A stretch of DNA of 64,000 nucleotides from Cardiocondyla obscurior (taxonomy: Eukaryota; Arthropoda; Insecta; Hymenoptera; Formicidae), in NCBI RefSeq assembly GCF_019399895.1, contig NC_091865.1, positions 3,539,001-3,603,000 on the forward strand, given 5' to 3'. The position numbers and the translations under genes were made by a program. This document shows positions 48,163-61,400 of this stretch, one piece after another. Numbering within the stretch: the stretch's first letter is position 1; every line of letters begins with the position of its first letter. The notes beneath the pieces were generated by a model. That model made no database searches. It had not been told where the DNA came from and was given only the letters and a program-made list of their open reading frames with translations.

Positions 48163-51100
48163 CGAACACCCGTCCCGTGGAATGCGTTCCTCTTCAAGTG
48201 GCTCCTCGTCTCGCGAAACATTCTAAACGCGTGGCCCGAGAGTCGCTCCACGTGCATGTGCAGTCAGAGTAGCGAGTGTTTATTTCGTCCGAGAATTGCG
48301 CTTTATAGACCTACACATTTTATAATGACAGTTGACTCGCGGAAAATGCATTTTAATCATCACCCATACTTGTTTTTCAAACGATAATTTCTTAAAAAAA
48401 AATACAGATGTTATTTGTAAATTATAATTATGTTAAAAATATTTTTTACTGACTCGATAAAGATACATGAGATGTGAAATATAAATTTGGGGAAAGAAAA
48501 AAATTTTTTGTAAGAATTTTTATGATTTTAATAAGGGGCTTGTAAACAGGCGGAGGCATATTATTTTATAATCTCATGATTTTCATATTTGGCAACATAA
48601 AATTTATTTTTCGTACGAACTGATAGAATGCTACTCTTTCTTTACTTTACATCAATAAAATGTATATGAATAGAAAACTGTTTGCCAACCGAGATTGCTG
48701 TGGGATTTCTCTGCTTGTATGTCTAAAGCTCGATAGAATGCATATATCGTCATTTATTGCTTCGCTGAAGTTAAAGAACAAAAGTTTACTTTAGAACTGT
48801 GTCTCGGAATTGAACTCAAAAATTCTGTTTAACTTTAGTTGATCGACTTCAATCTACTTAAAAATAAATTAAACTTTTACAAGATTGCTATTTAATTAGA
48901 TAACGTCAATTGATAGTAAACTAGAAGCTTCTGATTTACGATAATAAATATAATCTCGTACGGAAATCTACGCGGGAAGATATCGAAATATGTATTAACG
49001 GAGTAAGAAAATTATTGTCTGCAATTTGGTTTTCTATTACTATGAACGTTTATCAAATTTTATTTCTACTCTCTAGAACTTTTTTTTTTTTTGAAACGTT
49101 AAAAGTACAAAGTAAATTTTTTTATTAATATAGTTAACACTTGTATAAAGATAGGTGTTATTGCTCGAATCGTTATATCTATTTCGTATCCGCGTTTTAT
49201 TTCATTAAATAAAATAGAGATATTTTTTACTTCTTCCGTCAAAAATACATATAGATTTATATTTGTTATTATAAATATACGATTATATATATTTAGTTAG
49301 AATATTATTAATAAATTATCGATAAACTTGGGTGGGCTATTTAAAATGATATATATTCTTCAAGTTCGTCTTGAATGTATCCTTCAGTGAGGCTTTCGAG
49401 ATAACAAGGAAGCAGGATAAGAAACGAGGACTTTAAAACATTCGCGTGTACTTTTAACAGCTTTCGGGAAAAGATGCTGACGGTGGATAACTCCTTTGTT
49501 TCCTTCTTCGCGAGACCCCTCTTGTCGCCTTTTCGCGCGAAGAAAAGACGACAAGAGCAAACGAGTCTTTGAGTGGCAGGAACGAGGAGAAAAGATGGCG
49601 AATGCACCAGTTACGAGAGTCAAACGCCGAATACTTCCGTCGATATTTAAATTCCGCATCAAGACGAGAACGACTACGACGAAACCGACGCAGACGGGTC
49701 ACGAACGTCGCGTCGTTTCTCTGACTTTGATCCTCCCGGTAATTACATTCTTTCGGTTTGAAGGCGCGTGGCTGTACAGAGAACTCCCGAGACATTTTCG
49801 CCGATGCGTCTTTCCCAAAAATCTTTTCTCCGTCACTCGTCTCTCATGGCATACGTAGGTATAAGCCGCGTGCAACAGCCGGTTACCTTTGTGCACAGCG
49901 ACACGTATTCGCATGCCATGGATCCTGCCACGTAATCCTTTCCGTATATAAGGATATTGCCCTTGTACGCTTCACGATAAATTCCTCCGCGTTTCTCAAG
50001 TATTATGATTGGGATTTGTAAACTATTTTTATTTTACCTCGAGACGTGTAACCTTTAATAAAATATGTTTTCTCATACGGGGGCAGTACTTACATTTGAA
50101 TTTAAATAGTTAACTAGAAATACTAGACTTGTATTATATTATTGCAATAACTTATAATAAAGTCGAATATTTAAGTGCTCGCCAAATAGGTATTAAACAC
50201 TTTTGAAAAATATACTTTGCATTATTGTGAAAAACTTTCAGTCGATTTTTTCACCGTATCTGTAATAATTGAAGAACTATTCCAGTTATTTCAAATAATT
50301 AAAGTTTTTTTTTGTTTTTTTTAATAAAACTGATCCATAATTAATCTAGAAAAATACAATGTTATATTCAACGATTAAACTAAGTAACATTAGATAACAC
50401 GCGTAATAAAAAGTTATTACTTTTTTATGTTTCGATAATTGCTTCTATAATTACCTGTAAATTACAAATATTAATGTCACGTAACTATTTGAATACAATT
50501 TATATTTCTATTAAAACTGGCATTATTGTCCCGTAATTTAATAATAGAAATTCATTAAAAGCACAACTAATTTTCTATCATTTATTGATAGCAACTTGGC
50601 GTGGTAATTACACTTTGTAATTGATATTACCGACCTGATTTTTGTAAAATAAGTATGTCGAGCCATCGAGCAGCAATGATCATTTCCGTACGTAGGAATA
50701 AATCATGTGTGTTTCAAGTTACATGTCATTCGCGGCGAGGTATCAGCGGGAAACGGTTGTTTCGATACGTACGTCGCAGTGCACGATCTAACATTCTGGG
50801 TTCCCTTGAGACTATCGATTTACGAGTTTTCCACCCGGGCAAACGAGAAGTTTAAAGAGACTAAGAAAATTCCCAACCATCATCCTTCCTCTTTTAAAAC
50901 CCGCGCGAAATGACGTCATTAAGAGTAACACCAACTTCGCGAAGCAAATCATAATTGCGTGCCGGAAAATACTTCATCACGTTTAGTTATTTGGAAATAT
51001 TAAAATTTATAACGAAACGCAGTGTTTCGTCGTTATAAATGTGTAGCGTATGTCGCCAGTGAGATAAAAATAGACGTAATCGATAGAGGTAACGTCAAAG

Positions 51101-51530
51101 AGTAATATATTTTTATTGTAATTTTGCACGTTTTACCTTTAACATCGATTTTATATTGAAAATTATGTTGAAAATTGCTTTATCATCCACCCGTATGTTA
51201 TTTCTAAATGGCAGTAAATGGTCTCATTTACATCAGACAATTTAATTATGAGAAACTGCGGTACGTTTTAATATCGTTTTATCAAAAGCGTCTGAAATTG
51301 AATTTGCTTCATATAAATGGCGGGATATATTCACAATCTTTAGGACCCTTTGGAATGTGTCATTTGGAAATACGTTGAATTTTTTAAAGACACGTATCTA
51401 CATGAAAATGCAATTTTTACTTTAAGATCCGTGGATTTATATGCCGCGTCCGTACTCTAAACAATAACACAAAAATACAAAATGACGGTACAGAGTAGCA
51501 GAGTAGAGTTTCATGTTAGGCCTGGCAATA

Positions 51531-51555
51531 TTTTTTTTTTTTTTTTTTTTTTTTT
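51531..51555. repeat. T(25) homopolymer
   Basis: Twenty-five T in a row after AATA. Homopolymers of this length are error-prone in sequencing, so the exact length is uncertain. Confidence 0.9.
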
Positions 51556-51765
51556 GTGCAGAAGAAACTTTTATGGCAAATGGTTTTAAAGCATTAAAGC
51601 ATTCGTTGGACTTTATCGCGCGGGTGTATTTTGTAGACATTCTTAAATTATACTAAAAGTTTGATGAAAAATGATAAAAGCGTAAAAGATTGAGACCGAA
51701 AGAAAAATAGGCAGGGCATGGAAATAGGGAAAGACGAACGAGTAGGAGAAAAATAATATATGAAC

Positions 51766-51876
51766 TGATGTGAGAGAGAGAAAGAGCGAGAAGATAAGAG
51801 TGAGAACGATAAAGAGAGAAAGGAGGGAAGAAAAAAAAAAAGAAAGAAAAGAAAAAGAGAGAAGGGCAGATGAAAG
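51766..51876 (+). repeat. Polypurine (GA-rich) tract
   Basis: About 110 bases almost entirely A and G on the plus strand (GAGAGAGAAAG-like units with an A run near 51831-51841). It resembles the tract at 18.6 kb and generates low-complexity frames on the minus strand. Confidence 0.75.
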
Positions 51877-53095
51877 AGAGCGCTGTATTCTCCACGGCTT
51901 CTCGCGGATTGCAAGAGAGCGAGATTGACGTGAATATCCGCTCTCTGCTCAATAAAACACGCGAAACAAAAAGCCATCGTAAAACATCAGTTTAAACTTT
52001 CATGCGAGTCTGTCCAGATGCTTCCGTCGCTTTCCCCCTTTCCCAGTTTCTATCCTCTCAACAGTCCCGACCCCTTACATCGCCTGATTCTGTAGACTTT
52101 ACCATTGAAATTTTTCTCGCGAAAAAATGGTCGGGCCTAACACGTGGGTTCTACCACTGGCGTTTTATGCCCATTCTTTAGAAAAAGTATTGCGCGACGT
52201 GTGATATAAATTAAAAATAGTAAATGGACCTTATTATACATATATACATATATTGAAATCTGAAAAAAAAAATGTCTAGTTCTAGTCCGAGACAAGCTTT
52301 TATGCTCGAAACAAAAGATGTTTTATCTTTAATCTCACAGGATGCTTCTTAACTAGCCAAAGCAAATGAAGGAGATAAGGTCTCGGGAAAGAGCTTTCTT
52401 TTGAATATGATCTTCTCTCTCGAACAGAAGATGCAAGAACCTTTTGTCTACAAAATTAAATGAGAAAAACATGTCGTATTTTTGCATCGCTTGGGCAGAC
52501 AGTCTTTGCCTTCTCTTATTTGCTTTATTCGTGCTACCGCACCTTCGCGTGGCTCATCTCTTGATCCCCCCTGTCCTATTTTAATAAGAAATTACGCGAA
52601 AGTACGAAGTCCTTCGCGTTCTTGTCTTTATTCTCTCAGAACTAGTCAACTGTGCACTTCATGTCTTAATGCAGTCTCGCGTCTTTTGTACAGTGGAAAC
52701 GCATAATTAGTTTTATAAGACGCACTAGCGTTTGCACCGCGCGCAAAGTCGTATAAAGGCCTTAAAGCGAAAAGACGAAGCAAAATATCGATCTTGAATT
52801 TGTCTTATACATAAATAACGCGCGCGCGTGAAATCCATGTTTAAACAAACGCATCGCGAATAAACGCGAGATGTGTGCGCTGGATATGTACGCGTGACAA
52901 TTCATAGCGTAAATGTCACTATTGCAAACGTGCGTTGCATGATATTATTTTATCCGTTATTTTAATCGTGATCGACGAGCCGCGCTTTATTTATAAAATT
53001 TATTTGTGAAATATGCCACTTCCTATATAAAAGCAAAATTTGGTATTAGAACGTATGATTCATGTACACATAATAGCGATAATCGCACCGCTCGA

Positions 53096-53137
53096 GTTTT
53101 TATCGTCTCACCGGTGCGTTCGTGAGACGATAAAAAC
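53096..53137. other. Perfect 16-bp inverted repeat with 10-base loop
   Basis: GTTTTTATCGTCTCAC, then a loop CGGTGCGTTC, then the exact reverse complement. All 16 pairs match. The stem is too short for a typical pre-miRNA. It could form a cruciform, be a bidirectional transcription-stop hairpin, or be the relic of a small inverted-repeat element. No poly-U tail follows. Confidence 0.8.
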
Positions 53138-54868
53138 AGATTGATGTTGCAGATTCTGTTTTATGACTTTCCAATCATTGTGGCGTTACTACGTCATGTG
53201 TACAAAAAAAAAACGGACTTGGTGTCGAATATCGCGAAGCAGAATCGGCCATTATTTCGCAAGACTTATTCTTACGGTCTCGAGAATAATTAACGATCTA
53301 TTATCGTATTTTTATATACATATACTGTTATGCGCGGATATTCTTTTATTCAGTTTTCATACGATGCATATTTCCGAGTCGCATCCAACGATGATAAAGC
53401 GAGGCCCTTTGAGTAGTACCCGGGTTAATATAAACCGAGACGCGTTCGAGAGGTACTGTACTTATAAGAAAAGAATCGCGATTCGATCAGAAAGCGTACA
53501 ACTGAAATAAATAAACCACCATCGATCTTGCTTTAGTGCCTGATCGTATTCGTACTTTTACATATGACTTGTAAGAACACAGCTGACTCATTTTTCCTGT
53601 TTCTGCTAGCTTGTCTCGGACGTGGAGGTTGCATCCGAAGGTTTTCCTCTGCTTTAAATTTTGTTCAATTTTTTTTTTTTTTTTTGTGATCGCACAATCG
53701 ATGAATTCTTTGTCGTTATTGCATTTACGCTGTATAATATTTTAAGAAAAGAGTAACGATTTTTTATATTTGTTTATAATATGTGAGCATGAAAAAAAAA
53801 TAAAGTGATTCTTTTATTTAAAAAAATTGTAATATTTATAATAATGAGAATTAGTTTGCATATTTAAATCGTAAAGTAAAATAAGATATAGAAATTAAAT
53901 ACGTACATTTTGATTATAAGTATATAAATGGATTTTATCACAATTTAAAAAAATACTTTCATCGTGTAGATGTGACGGCAACACATTAATAAAATCGTTT
54001 CTGAAAAGAAGGGACAAATAACTGCCATGAAATTGGATGCTTCGTATTGCAGTTGCAATTACGGAAAATTCAGCTATAAAAAGAGGAAAACCAACGGAAG
54101 AACATTCATTTCCTGAAAATATCTCATCTGTGAAGTTAGATTCAACTCGATGAAACGTTTGTTTTTAATGCATTGACCGTGTCTTTGTTTCGCAACGGCC
54201 CAGAATAATTTGTATGATCGCTCAAGCATAATGAATCGGCTTAAATCATTTTCTCAGACAACTTAAATTGTAAACGATGTACGATTCAATTACTCCGCGA
54301 ACAATAAATTACACGAAATCTTTTTATTTTCAACAAATATTACTTTGAATTTAATTGTGTGTATAAATCATGTAATTACAGAGTTTAATAGAGATAAGTG
54401 GATTCTTAGACTGTAATTTACGTAATTTCTGTAATATGTATATTTTTTTAATTATAACTAACAGAAGACTGCAAAATATACTGGGTTGTATTATAGATGC
54501 ATAATACATACATATACACATGAAACATTAAAGCAAATGCTTTGATAATTTTAGGCCGTTGCTTTTTTTTTTTTTTTTAGAAATTTTAATGCAAAAATTT
54601 AATTCGTGAAATGGAAAATTGGAAATACAATATGTAATTATTAATAAAATTATTAGTAGAAGCATTCAGCTCGAATCGTATAGACTTTTTTTGAATTATT
54701 AAATTTATTAGATTGAACGGTCCATATTATTTATTGGACTCATTGCAAAAGTAGAAGCCAATAATTTGAATCTAATAAATAAACATGGATGGAGATAGAA
54801 AATTTGAAGATACATAAAAGAGAGAAAGAGAGAGAAAGCGTGTAAATTTTTGAAAGATTTTTCTACGT
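53138..54868. other. Non-coding stretch, no gene seen
   Basis: A 115-codon plus frame (53163-53510) has no recognisable domain and starts within ordinary DNA. The rest is A+T-rich, with T runs near 53.67 and 54.56 kb. Confidence 0.6.
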
Positions 54869-54916
54869 GTCGATAATAATCGTGCGTTACGAGTCGATAA
54901 TAATCGCGCGCTACGA
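54869..54916 (+). repeat. 24-bp tandem duplication
   Basis: Two adjacent copies of GTCGATAATAATCGYGCGYTACGA, differing at two positions (T/C). A nearby GATTCGTAAC is roughly complementary to the unit end, so the region can fold imperfectly. Confidence 0.85.
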
Positions 54917-56534
54917 GTTTTCAAACGCGCGATTCGTAACAGCTTTCGCAGTTTGCAGCGTGACCGCGTGGAAACGCGTTTTTCTGAGCATTTACCGATT
55001 GGACCACCTTGGAGGCTGCGCGGCCGGGTCAGTTTGATATTGGCCGGCGCACCAGAAGATAAGCAAACCTCTGTGCTTTGCTATTGGCGGGGGGCGGAGC
55101 TTGACGAAGCTTTCACGAAAGCTTCCGCACTCTCTCACTCTTGCTCACCCCCTGTTTCACCCTATTGCATCATGTAATACTCACATTCTCTCTCTTACCT
55201 TTATTTCCGGTCTTTGTTTCATGTAGAAATGTCAAGTATTTCTCTCTGCATTTGTCTTTTTTTTTTCTCTCTTCCCTGTGGCTATTTTCTATGAGTACAA
55301 TCAAAGATTTTTTTAATAGGCAGGTCTTTACGAAATTTAGGACTCGATAGTCAGTTTTTTTTTTTTTTTAATTTTTTTTTTTAAATCTTTATCTGCATAT
55401 AGTTCGAGTGTTCTTAACTACAACCGCACTGTGCTACTAGATCCTAAAATACATTGAGCGACCGTCAACCAATCGCTCGTTTTAAATTCGTGTGGGGTCG
55501 CGATGTTCAAGGCAAAACACGATGAACGAAGCCGATACGTCGCGTTCGTCAGGAAGGGTCAATTGTTTCCTGTGCTTTTTTTTCCTCCCTCGATATTGTG
55601 TGTATTTACGAGCTTCGTCGGATATCCGGCTCGCTGTCGGTCACCCCAATAAATACATTGGCATTTTAATACCCTTGACAAGAATGCTTACGAAAGGAAA
55701 TTAAAGCCTACTGTTGTATACTTTGAAGTAAAGTTAATTAAAATAAGTTTATTTCGATTTGCAAGATAAAATAGAATGCATTAAATTTACGCACGTTAGT
55801 CATATTGCGATATTATACCGTCAGTAGTATAGATCAATAGCGAGAGAATATTATCTTTCACGGTACCTAAGTTTTTCCGTAGTACATATCAATTGAGAGC
55901 AGACATTTGCTAATACTGTAATCATAATGCATCTTTACTTATTTTAATAGGCCTCGACGTTTAATGTAAATACTCAACTATAAAAAAAAGAAAATAGAAT
56001 TTTATTAGAAAATTATTTTTATAATTTTAATATTGCGCTATGTAAAAATATTTATCTTAAATATTTAAAAACTGTGATAAAATTTTTTAAAGATAGCAAA
56101 TCTTTAATTCCGAAATATAAATTTTCTATGATATCACAACAGGATCAAGTACGTAAAGTTAAAATAATTGGCACCCGAGATAATTTTAGCGAAAGCGCTG
56201 CTATCGTTAATTGAATCCAAATTGCAGTGAGAACTTTAAAATTCTGTTTGTTGGAAAGCTTTTTGCAAATGAGCATGAATATCGTATGGTCGTCATGCTC
56301 CTGGGTATATCTCTTTGGTTCGTGATAATTTTGTGTAATAGTAACACCTCTGAAATGTCGAATTTTTACAGACTGTATGACGGGTTGTAATATTGAAAAA
56401 CTGCAAAGTAATTTCGTTCATTTGGTCTTGTTAAATTTATAGGATTCTGTATTAAAATGCAAAATATTTAGGTAAGAAAAAAAAAATTTACAAATATTTT
56501 TTTTAATTATGAAAATATTTATTAATAATCGAAA
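54917..56534. other. Non-coding stretch apart from the promoter-like motifs
   Basis: GC-rich at 54.95-55.16 kb, then pyrimidine-rich (TCTCTCTTACC) to about 55.3 kb, then A+T-rich. Frames of 69-74 codons on the plus strand have no recognisable domain. Confidence 0.5.
55084..55126 (+). promoter_or_regulatory. CCAAT/GC-box-like motifs with heat-shock-element-like cluster
   Basis: TATTGGCGG (inverted CCAAT) and GGGGGGCGGAGC (GC box) are followed at 55106-55125 by alternating GAA and TTC triplets, including a TTCACGAA (TTC-nn-GAA) pair at 55112-55119. Spacing of the outer triplets is off by one base. The core AGCTTGACG-AAGCTTT-CG-AAGCTTC is shared with the cluster near 48.1 kb. Downstream there is pyrimidine-rich DNA, but no convincing start codon or exon. 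Confidence 0.35.
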
Positions 56535-56571
56535 TTCTCTCTCTCTCTCTTTCTCTCTCTTCCTCTCTCTT
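56535..56571 (+). repeat. CT dinucleotide microsatellite
   Basis: About 37 bases of CT repeat with single T or C interruptions. Confidence 0.9.
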
Positions 56572-58450
56572 ACATAACTCTTTCTAATTTTTAAAATAAA
56601 AATAAAGTAATATATTACAAATAATTGAATTACAATACATTAAAGTTATTTGAAAAATGTTTCGCATAATAAAACTAAAATAAAATTTATCGTTAACTTA
56701 AAGGCATTCAATGTCGTGCACTGTTAGTTTACTATTGCCAGCTTACATTCACCTAGTCGACTACGTTAGTATATTTAACTTGCGCAAAATTTGGCGGCTT
56801 ATAGAGGAAAGTTTCTCGTAGCTCGGCTATGCACCAGCTGCGATTATATTTCGTACATAGTCGGTATCGATGCCGATGTAGAAGCCGAAGTTAGCGCGGG
56901 GAAATAAGTGCATAAAGAGGGGGGCGAGTACTATGACGGCTTGGCGAACGGTATTGCCAGAAGAAAGGAATATTTAGCACGCGCGAAAGAAGGGAGGGCA
57001 CCGCGGATCCTGGATAAGTTCGGAGCGCGGACGGGGCTGCTCGCTCGCTCGAGGTTTTTAATAAATATATTAGCAGCTTGGGTTACCCCGGGCAAGCCTT
57101 CCCATTCTCTCCCGGAGGCAAGATTGCAACCTCCAACGCCGCAAAGTATGCTTAAGATAATCAAGCTTGTCAATAATGTAAAGCGCAACGTACAAGTGGA
57201 CCCGCGCCGGTGTGTAATCTCGGCGGAGCTTTCGACACTTTATCTCGCCCGTTCTCGTCCCTCGTCGACACCCCTTCGCCGTATCCTCACCAGACGGTTC
57301 TTCCTTTGTTCGTTAACTCGAGTCACTTAATTTTGATTCACCGACGACTCGTGCCGGTGTCGCTTCGTTGGCCGCATGTTTTATTCACAGCCGCTACGAA
57401 CTTTTGTCGTATCACCTAAATTCCGTTCGCGGGCAAAAAGAACGGGAGAAAGGGGGAACAGCCTGCCGTATAACGACGATGAGCTCATTAATCCACGATG
57501 AGAAAGGGTAATGGTTGACGATGCTCCGTTCGAACGGAATTAATAAGGCGGCTCGTTGAATCGATCGATTTAACTGAATTCCGAGTGCGTGGCACGGCCG
57601 TTGAAGAGCAGTTCTGTCCGCGATATTTTTTTTTTTTCTTTAGTTGATTAAATATGCGCTGAAGAAATGTAAAAGTCTCCGTTCTGCCACGTGACTATCG
57701 GATACAAGTTTTAGGTAATTTGAAAGTCAGGCGACACATCAGGAGTTCATTAACATCCGTAGATAGTTAGATTACTTGCATCGTATTAATTCGAACAAGT
57801 AGAGACGATGTAAATCGGTTATGAGGAGCACCTAGTTACCGAGATAATTAAGTTTACGCAGCGAGCACTTGACTAAATTAAGGGAAAGCGATTTAATATG
57901 TTTGCATACCGGTTCATAGATGGGCACCGTTCTCTTGTTTGCATTATTTCATTAGACAAACACCAACATTAAGATTTAAAAATTATGATTTGTGAATATT
58001 AGTATATACATATAGTCGAGAAAATGTAATTAATGTCTCTTAAAAATAATTTCATAATCATAAATTACGCACATATACCGCAAATAGTAAATGACATGTG
58101 ACAAAAAGATGTAAAAAAAGGAAAAAAGAAGTAAGGGTTAAAGTTCTTTTTCGAGACTTTTTTTGCTGTTTATTTATATTGCGATGATTAATATTGACCG
58201 CACAATTAGCTAATGATAGTAAATATTAGAGGGGGAGCACACACGTATAATTATTTTGGCTTGGCCAAACATGTCACATTTGGTTACACAGTTTAATGGA
58301 TTTACACAATGTAATGCGTTTAAATATATGCAGACGTATCGATTAGTAAATGAATTATTGAGTCATGTTATTTTATCGATATATTGAATCTATGCACATT
58401 ATACAAATGTACACGTGCAATTATATATTTACGATAACTTTTCTTAAGGG
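56572..58450. other. Non-coding stretch with a GC-rich block at 56.9-57.6 kb
   Basis: The GC-rich block carries a 140-codon plus frame (56908-57330) that starts at a non-ATG codon, plus overlapping frames on both strands. I see no domain and no splice boundaries. Flanks are A+T-rich. Confidence 0.5.
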
Positions 58451-58475
58451 AAAAAAAAAAAAAAAAAAAAAAAAA
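58451..58475. repeat. A(25) homopolymer
   Basis: Twenty-five A in a row after GGG. Could be a decayed poly-A tail of a retroposed sequence, but I see no target-site duplication and no upstream element body. Confidence 0.9.
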
Positions 58476-61400
58476 TTTAATGAAAAGTTTAAACATTTGA
58501 AAATCATATTGAATTACCGTAACCCGGTGTTTCAAGTTAAGAGGTAAGTCACACAGTAGACGAGCTGTGTGTCTAATACGTATAGTTACGTGAGTTTGCT
58601 TACGATACTGTTAAGTAGCTGATAACTCGCGCGGATGTTCCCTGCTAAAATAATTTTACGAAAGTTTGAAAACGTCTTGGATTGTGTAAGTACATAATAA
58701 AACGTATAATGCGACGTTTCGAGAGGTCTGAACATTGCGTCGGGTCAAACTTCTAACGTAAGTTGGCACTCGTCTTTCACGAACGATTTTAGTTTAGTCG
58801 AGTTACATTAACGAAACCTGTGGACGTGTACGATTTCGTATATCCTTAAGTAGGAAGATGTTATATACCCGTGCCAGAAACTCGCCTAACAATTCGCCCG
58901 TTTCAGCGTTGATACTCAACGTCTTGCTTAACTTTGTGAGACGTTATTTTGCCGAATTCACTTCTCGGGTATTCTCGAGTTTTACGACAATGAACACCGT
59001 ATCATTTCGCGGGAGAAATGCTAAGATGCGTTGAGACTTTTCGTAACATAAGGCGGCGTGACGCAGCCCGAGGTACCCAAGTAGCTTTAATGTTTTCTCT
59101 AATTGTACATCCTCGTCTGACTTATGCACTTTTTTTTCCCCCCCGCACGCTGCCTAAGTAACTTCTATTTTTGTCGAGAAGGTTTAATATAAGTTTTCTT
59201 TTATATGCGGTTCTTACATTTTCTTAAAGTTTCTCGATATAAATTACACCATCGTAAACAACGCAAATAAAACGCCTTTACGGTCAATATAACGCAGCAG
59301 CGTGAAACGCAGTTAAAATTACAACCGCGATAAAAGAATTTACACATAATACAGATACATACTTTCATTATTTCTTGGCCAATTTTTGTCTACGAGATAA
59401 TTATAAACAAACTTTTCTGCAATAAAGGGGAATTGAACGAAATGGAAAATTAATAAAAGATGTATTAAAAATTTTATTTGAATTTTAAAATTAATATTAC
59501 ATGCAGGGACGAAAGAAAATTAACGGTTTGTTATAATAGAAATAGATAAAGATTTTTGTAGAAAACCTTCTATTGTTATATTGCAATTTTAGCTTTTGTT
59601 TTGTTTCTTTTTTTTTTTTTTTTTCTAATACCACGAATATGTGTGACGTTTATACCAATAAAAAGTTTCAGTGCTCGCAGCGATTCGGTTGAACTGTAGG
59701 TCAGTTGGAGCATTTAATTAAGCTTTTATACATTTTTAAAGCGTGCAGCATATACATATTAAATCCACATGGAATTTTATGTTCGTCAAACTCATTTAAC
59801 TTTCGAACTCGGTACACGAGCTGTAAATGGATAGCTTGTCTAGTGCCGATTTAACGGTACACGATTGCATATTTCGTTGAATAAATCAACCTTTTAAAGT
59901 TTCTGATATTATCAGGATGATTTCAAGCTGTATGCAATATTAATTGTTTTACAAGAAACCGTCTTATTATTAAATATTGTTCACCATAAATAAGTCACTT
60001 TTTTTTCTCACTGTTTCAATTCTGCCCGTTGTTCGCGTTTTTGATATCGCGGCATATTATTTTATATCGGAGGTAAACTACTTTATATGTATACCGAAAA
60101 TGTTCGAGGCACTTGACCACGGCAAATTTCATTTCCCAAATATCCTATAATGCGACAGGACGTGACGCCGTGGACACGTCGCAGCTGCGAAGATTAACAG
60201 AAAATCGGGATCGGCACATGTGCCAAACATATCCAGGGTACAGGCATAGACAGGCGGGACAAGCTCGGGTGGGAAGATCGGTAATCCGTCTCGGAGCCGA
60301 CAAGCTTCGCGTTGCACTACGAAAGCCGAGGTGGCAAAAGCTTTCATCCTAGTCGCGGAAACTAATGCTACTCGCCACCCGTATGACGGATTTTTGTCCA
60401 TATAGTGGTATTTATTTTCGCGTGAGCAGCGCCGTAAAAATTAATGCGGTCACTTATTACCTTCTTATAGCAATGAGAGCATTATTCGCTGTTATAATGT
60501 AAAATCATCATTCTTTAGCGCGTCGTACGTAAGTTATTATAAAATAACACAGCGCCGAATAATATTTAAAATATATCTTTCTTACGTTCCAAACTGAAGC
60601 CTAACTGTTATATTTATGAAACAGGATCCGTAATGATTTCCATCATAAATATTCTAAATTCCATTTAATTGTTGATTAATTATTTATATATAAATAAATA
60701 TTCGAATAAATTTTCTCTAGCGTAATCCTTGTACTCGTTGCAATAAATAAGCATTAGCAAATACACCAAGCTTTCTGATTTAAATCACATATGCAACCGC
60801 TCATAAAATAAATACACATTATCTGTTATTCCGTACGCTGTCCATATGTTTCGTATTAAATATGTATTTAGTCACAATGTAGATCGTATGGAAAATACAT
60901 ATTTCAAATTGTACAGCATTAATTTTTATAATAATTTAATATATATACGTACATTACTGTTAATTTTTTTTAATCAACCGTTTTATTCAAATTTTATTCC
61001 GCATTAAATGTGATCTTATAATGAATGCTATAAGCAATTTTATGCCGTTATATAGGATTATTACGTGATTTTACTAATGCTGACAAATTATAGTATATCA
61101 AGAGACAGTGATAAATCAGAATCAAGAAAGCATTATTTTCTCTGAAGGTTTTATTCTGTATCATGCATCACGCAAAGCACTTTTGTTAATGCTTGTCTAT
61201 TCGCACGTACTGCAGTCTTCTGAATTATTTATGAAAATTGTAGTATTTTTACCTTTTTATTCGCACTTTATTCGCGACATTATCCGAAGGATCTTATACT
61301 TCTAAAATTACTCGGAAGTTGGTTAACTAGGACAAGAGGCTGTATATTCAAAATCACTACGCTATAAAAAACGTATGACTAGATGCGGTTTTAGTAGGTA

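Larger units (their letters stand above)
48170..53095. other. Non-coding stretch, no gene seen
   Basis: Mixed DNA. A GC-richer block at 49.4-49.95 kb carries overlapping frames on both strands (up to 120 codons) without recognisable domains. Alternating A+T-rich blocks and simple tracts fill the rest, including T(25) and a polypurine stretch listed separately. Confidence 0.55.

Noticed and set aside
56908..57330. 140-codon plus-strand frame
   Set aside because: Begins at a non-ATG codon, GC-rich chance frame, no domain and overlapping frames on both strands.
58944..59129. 61-codon minus-strand frame of protein-like composition
   Set aside because: Starts at GTG, no pyrimidine-tract acceptor upstream and no recognisable family.
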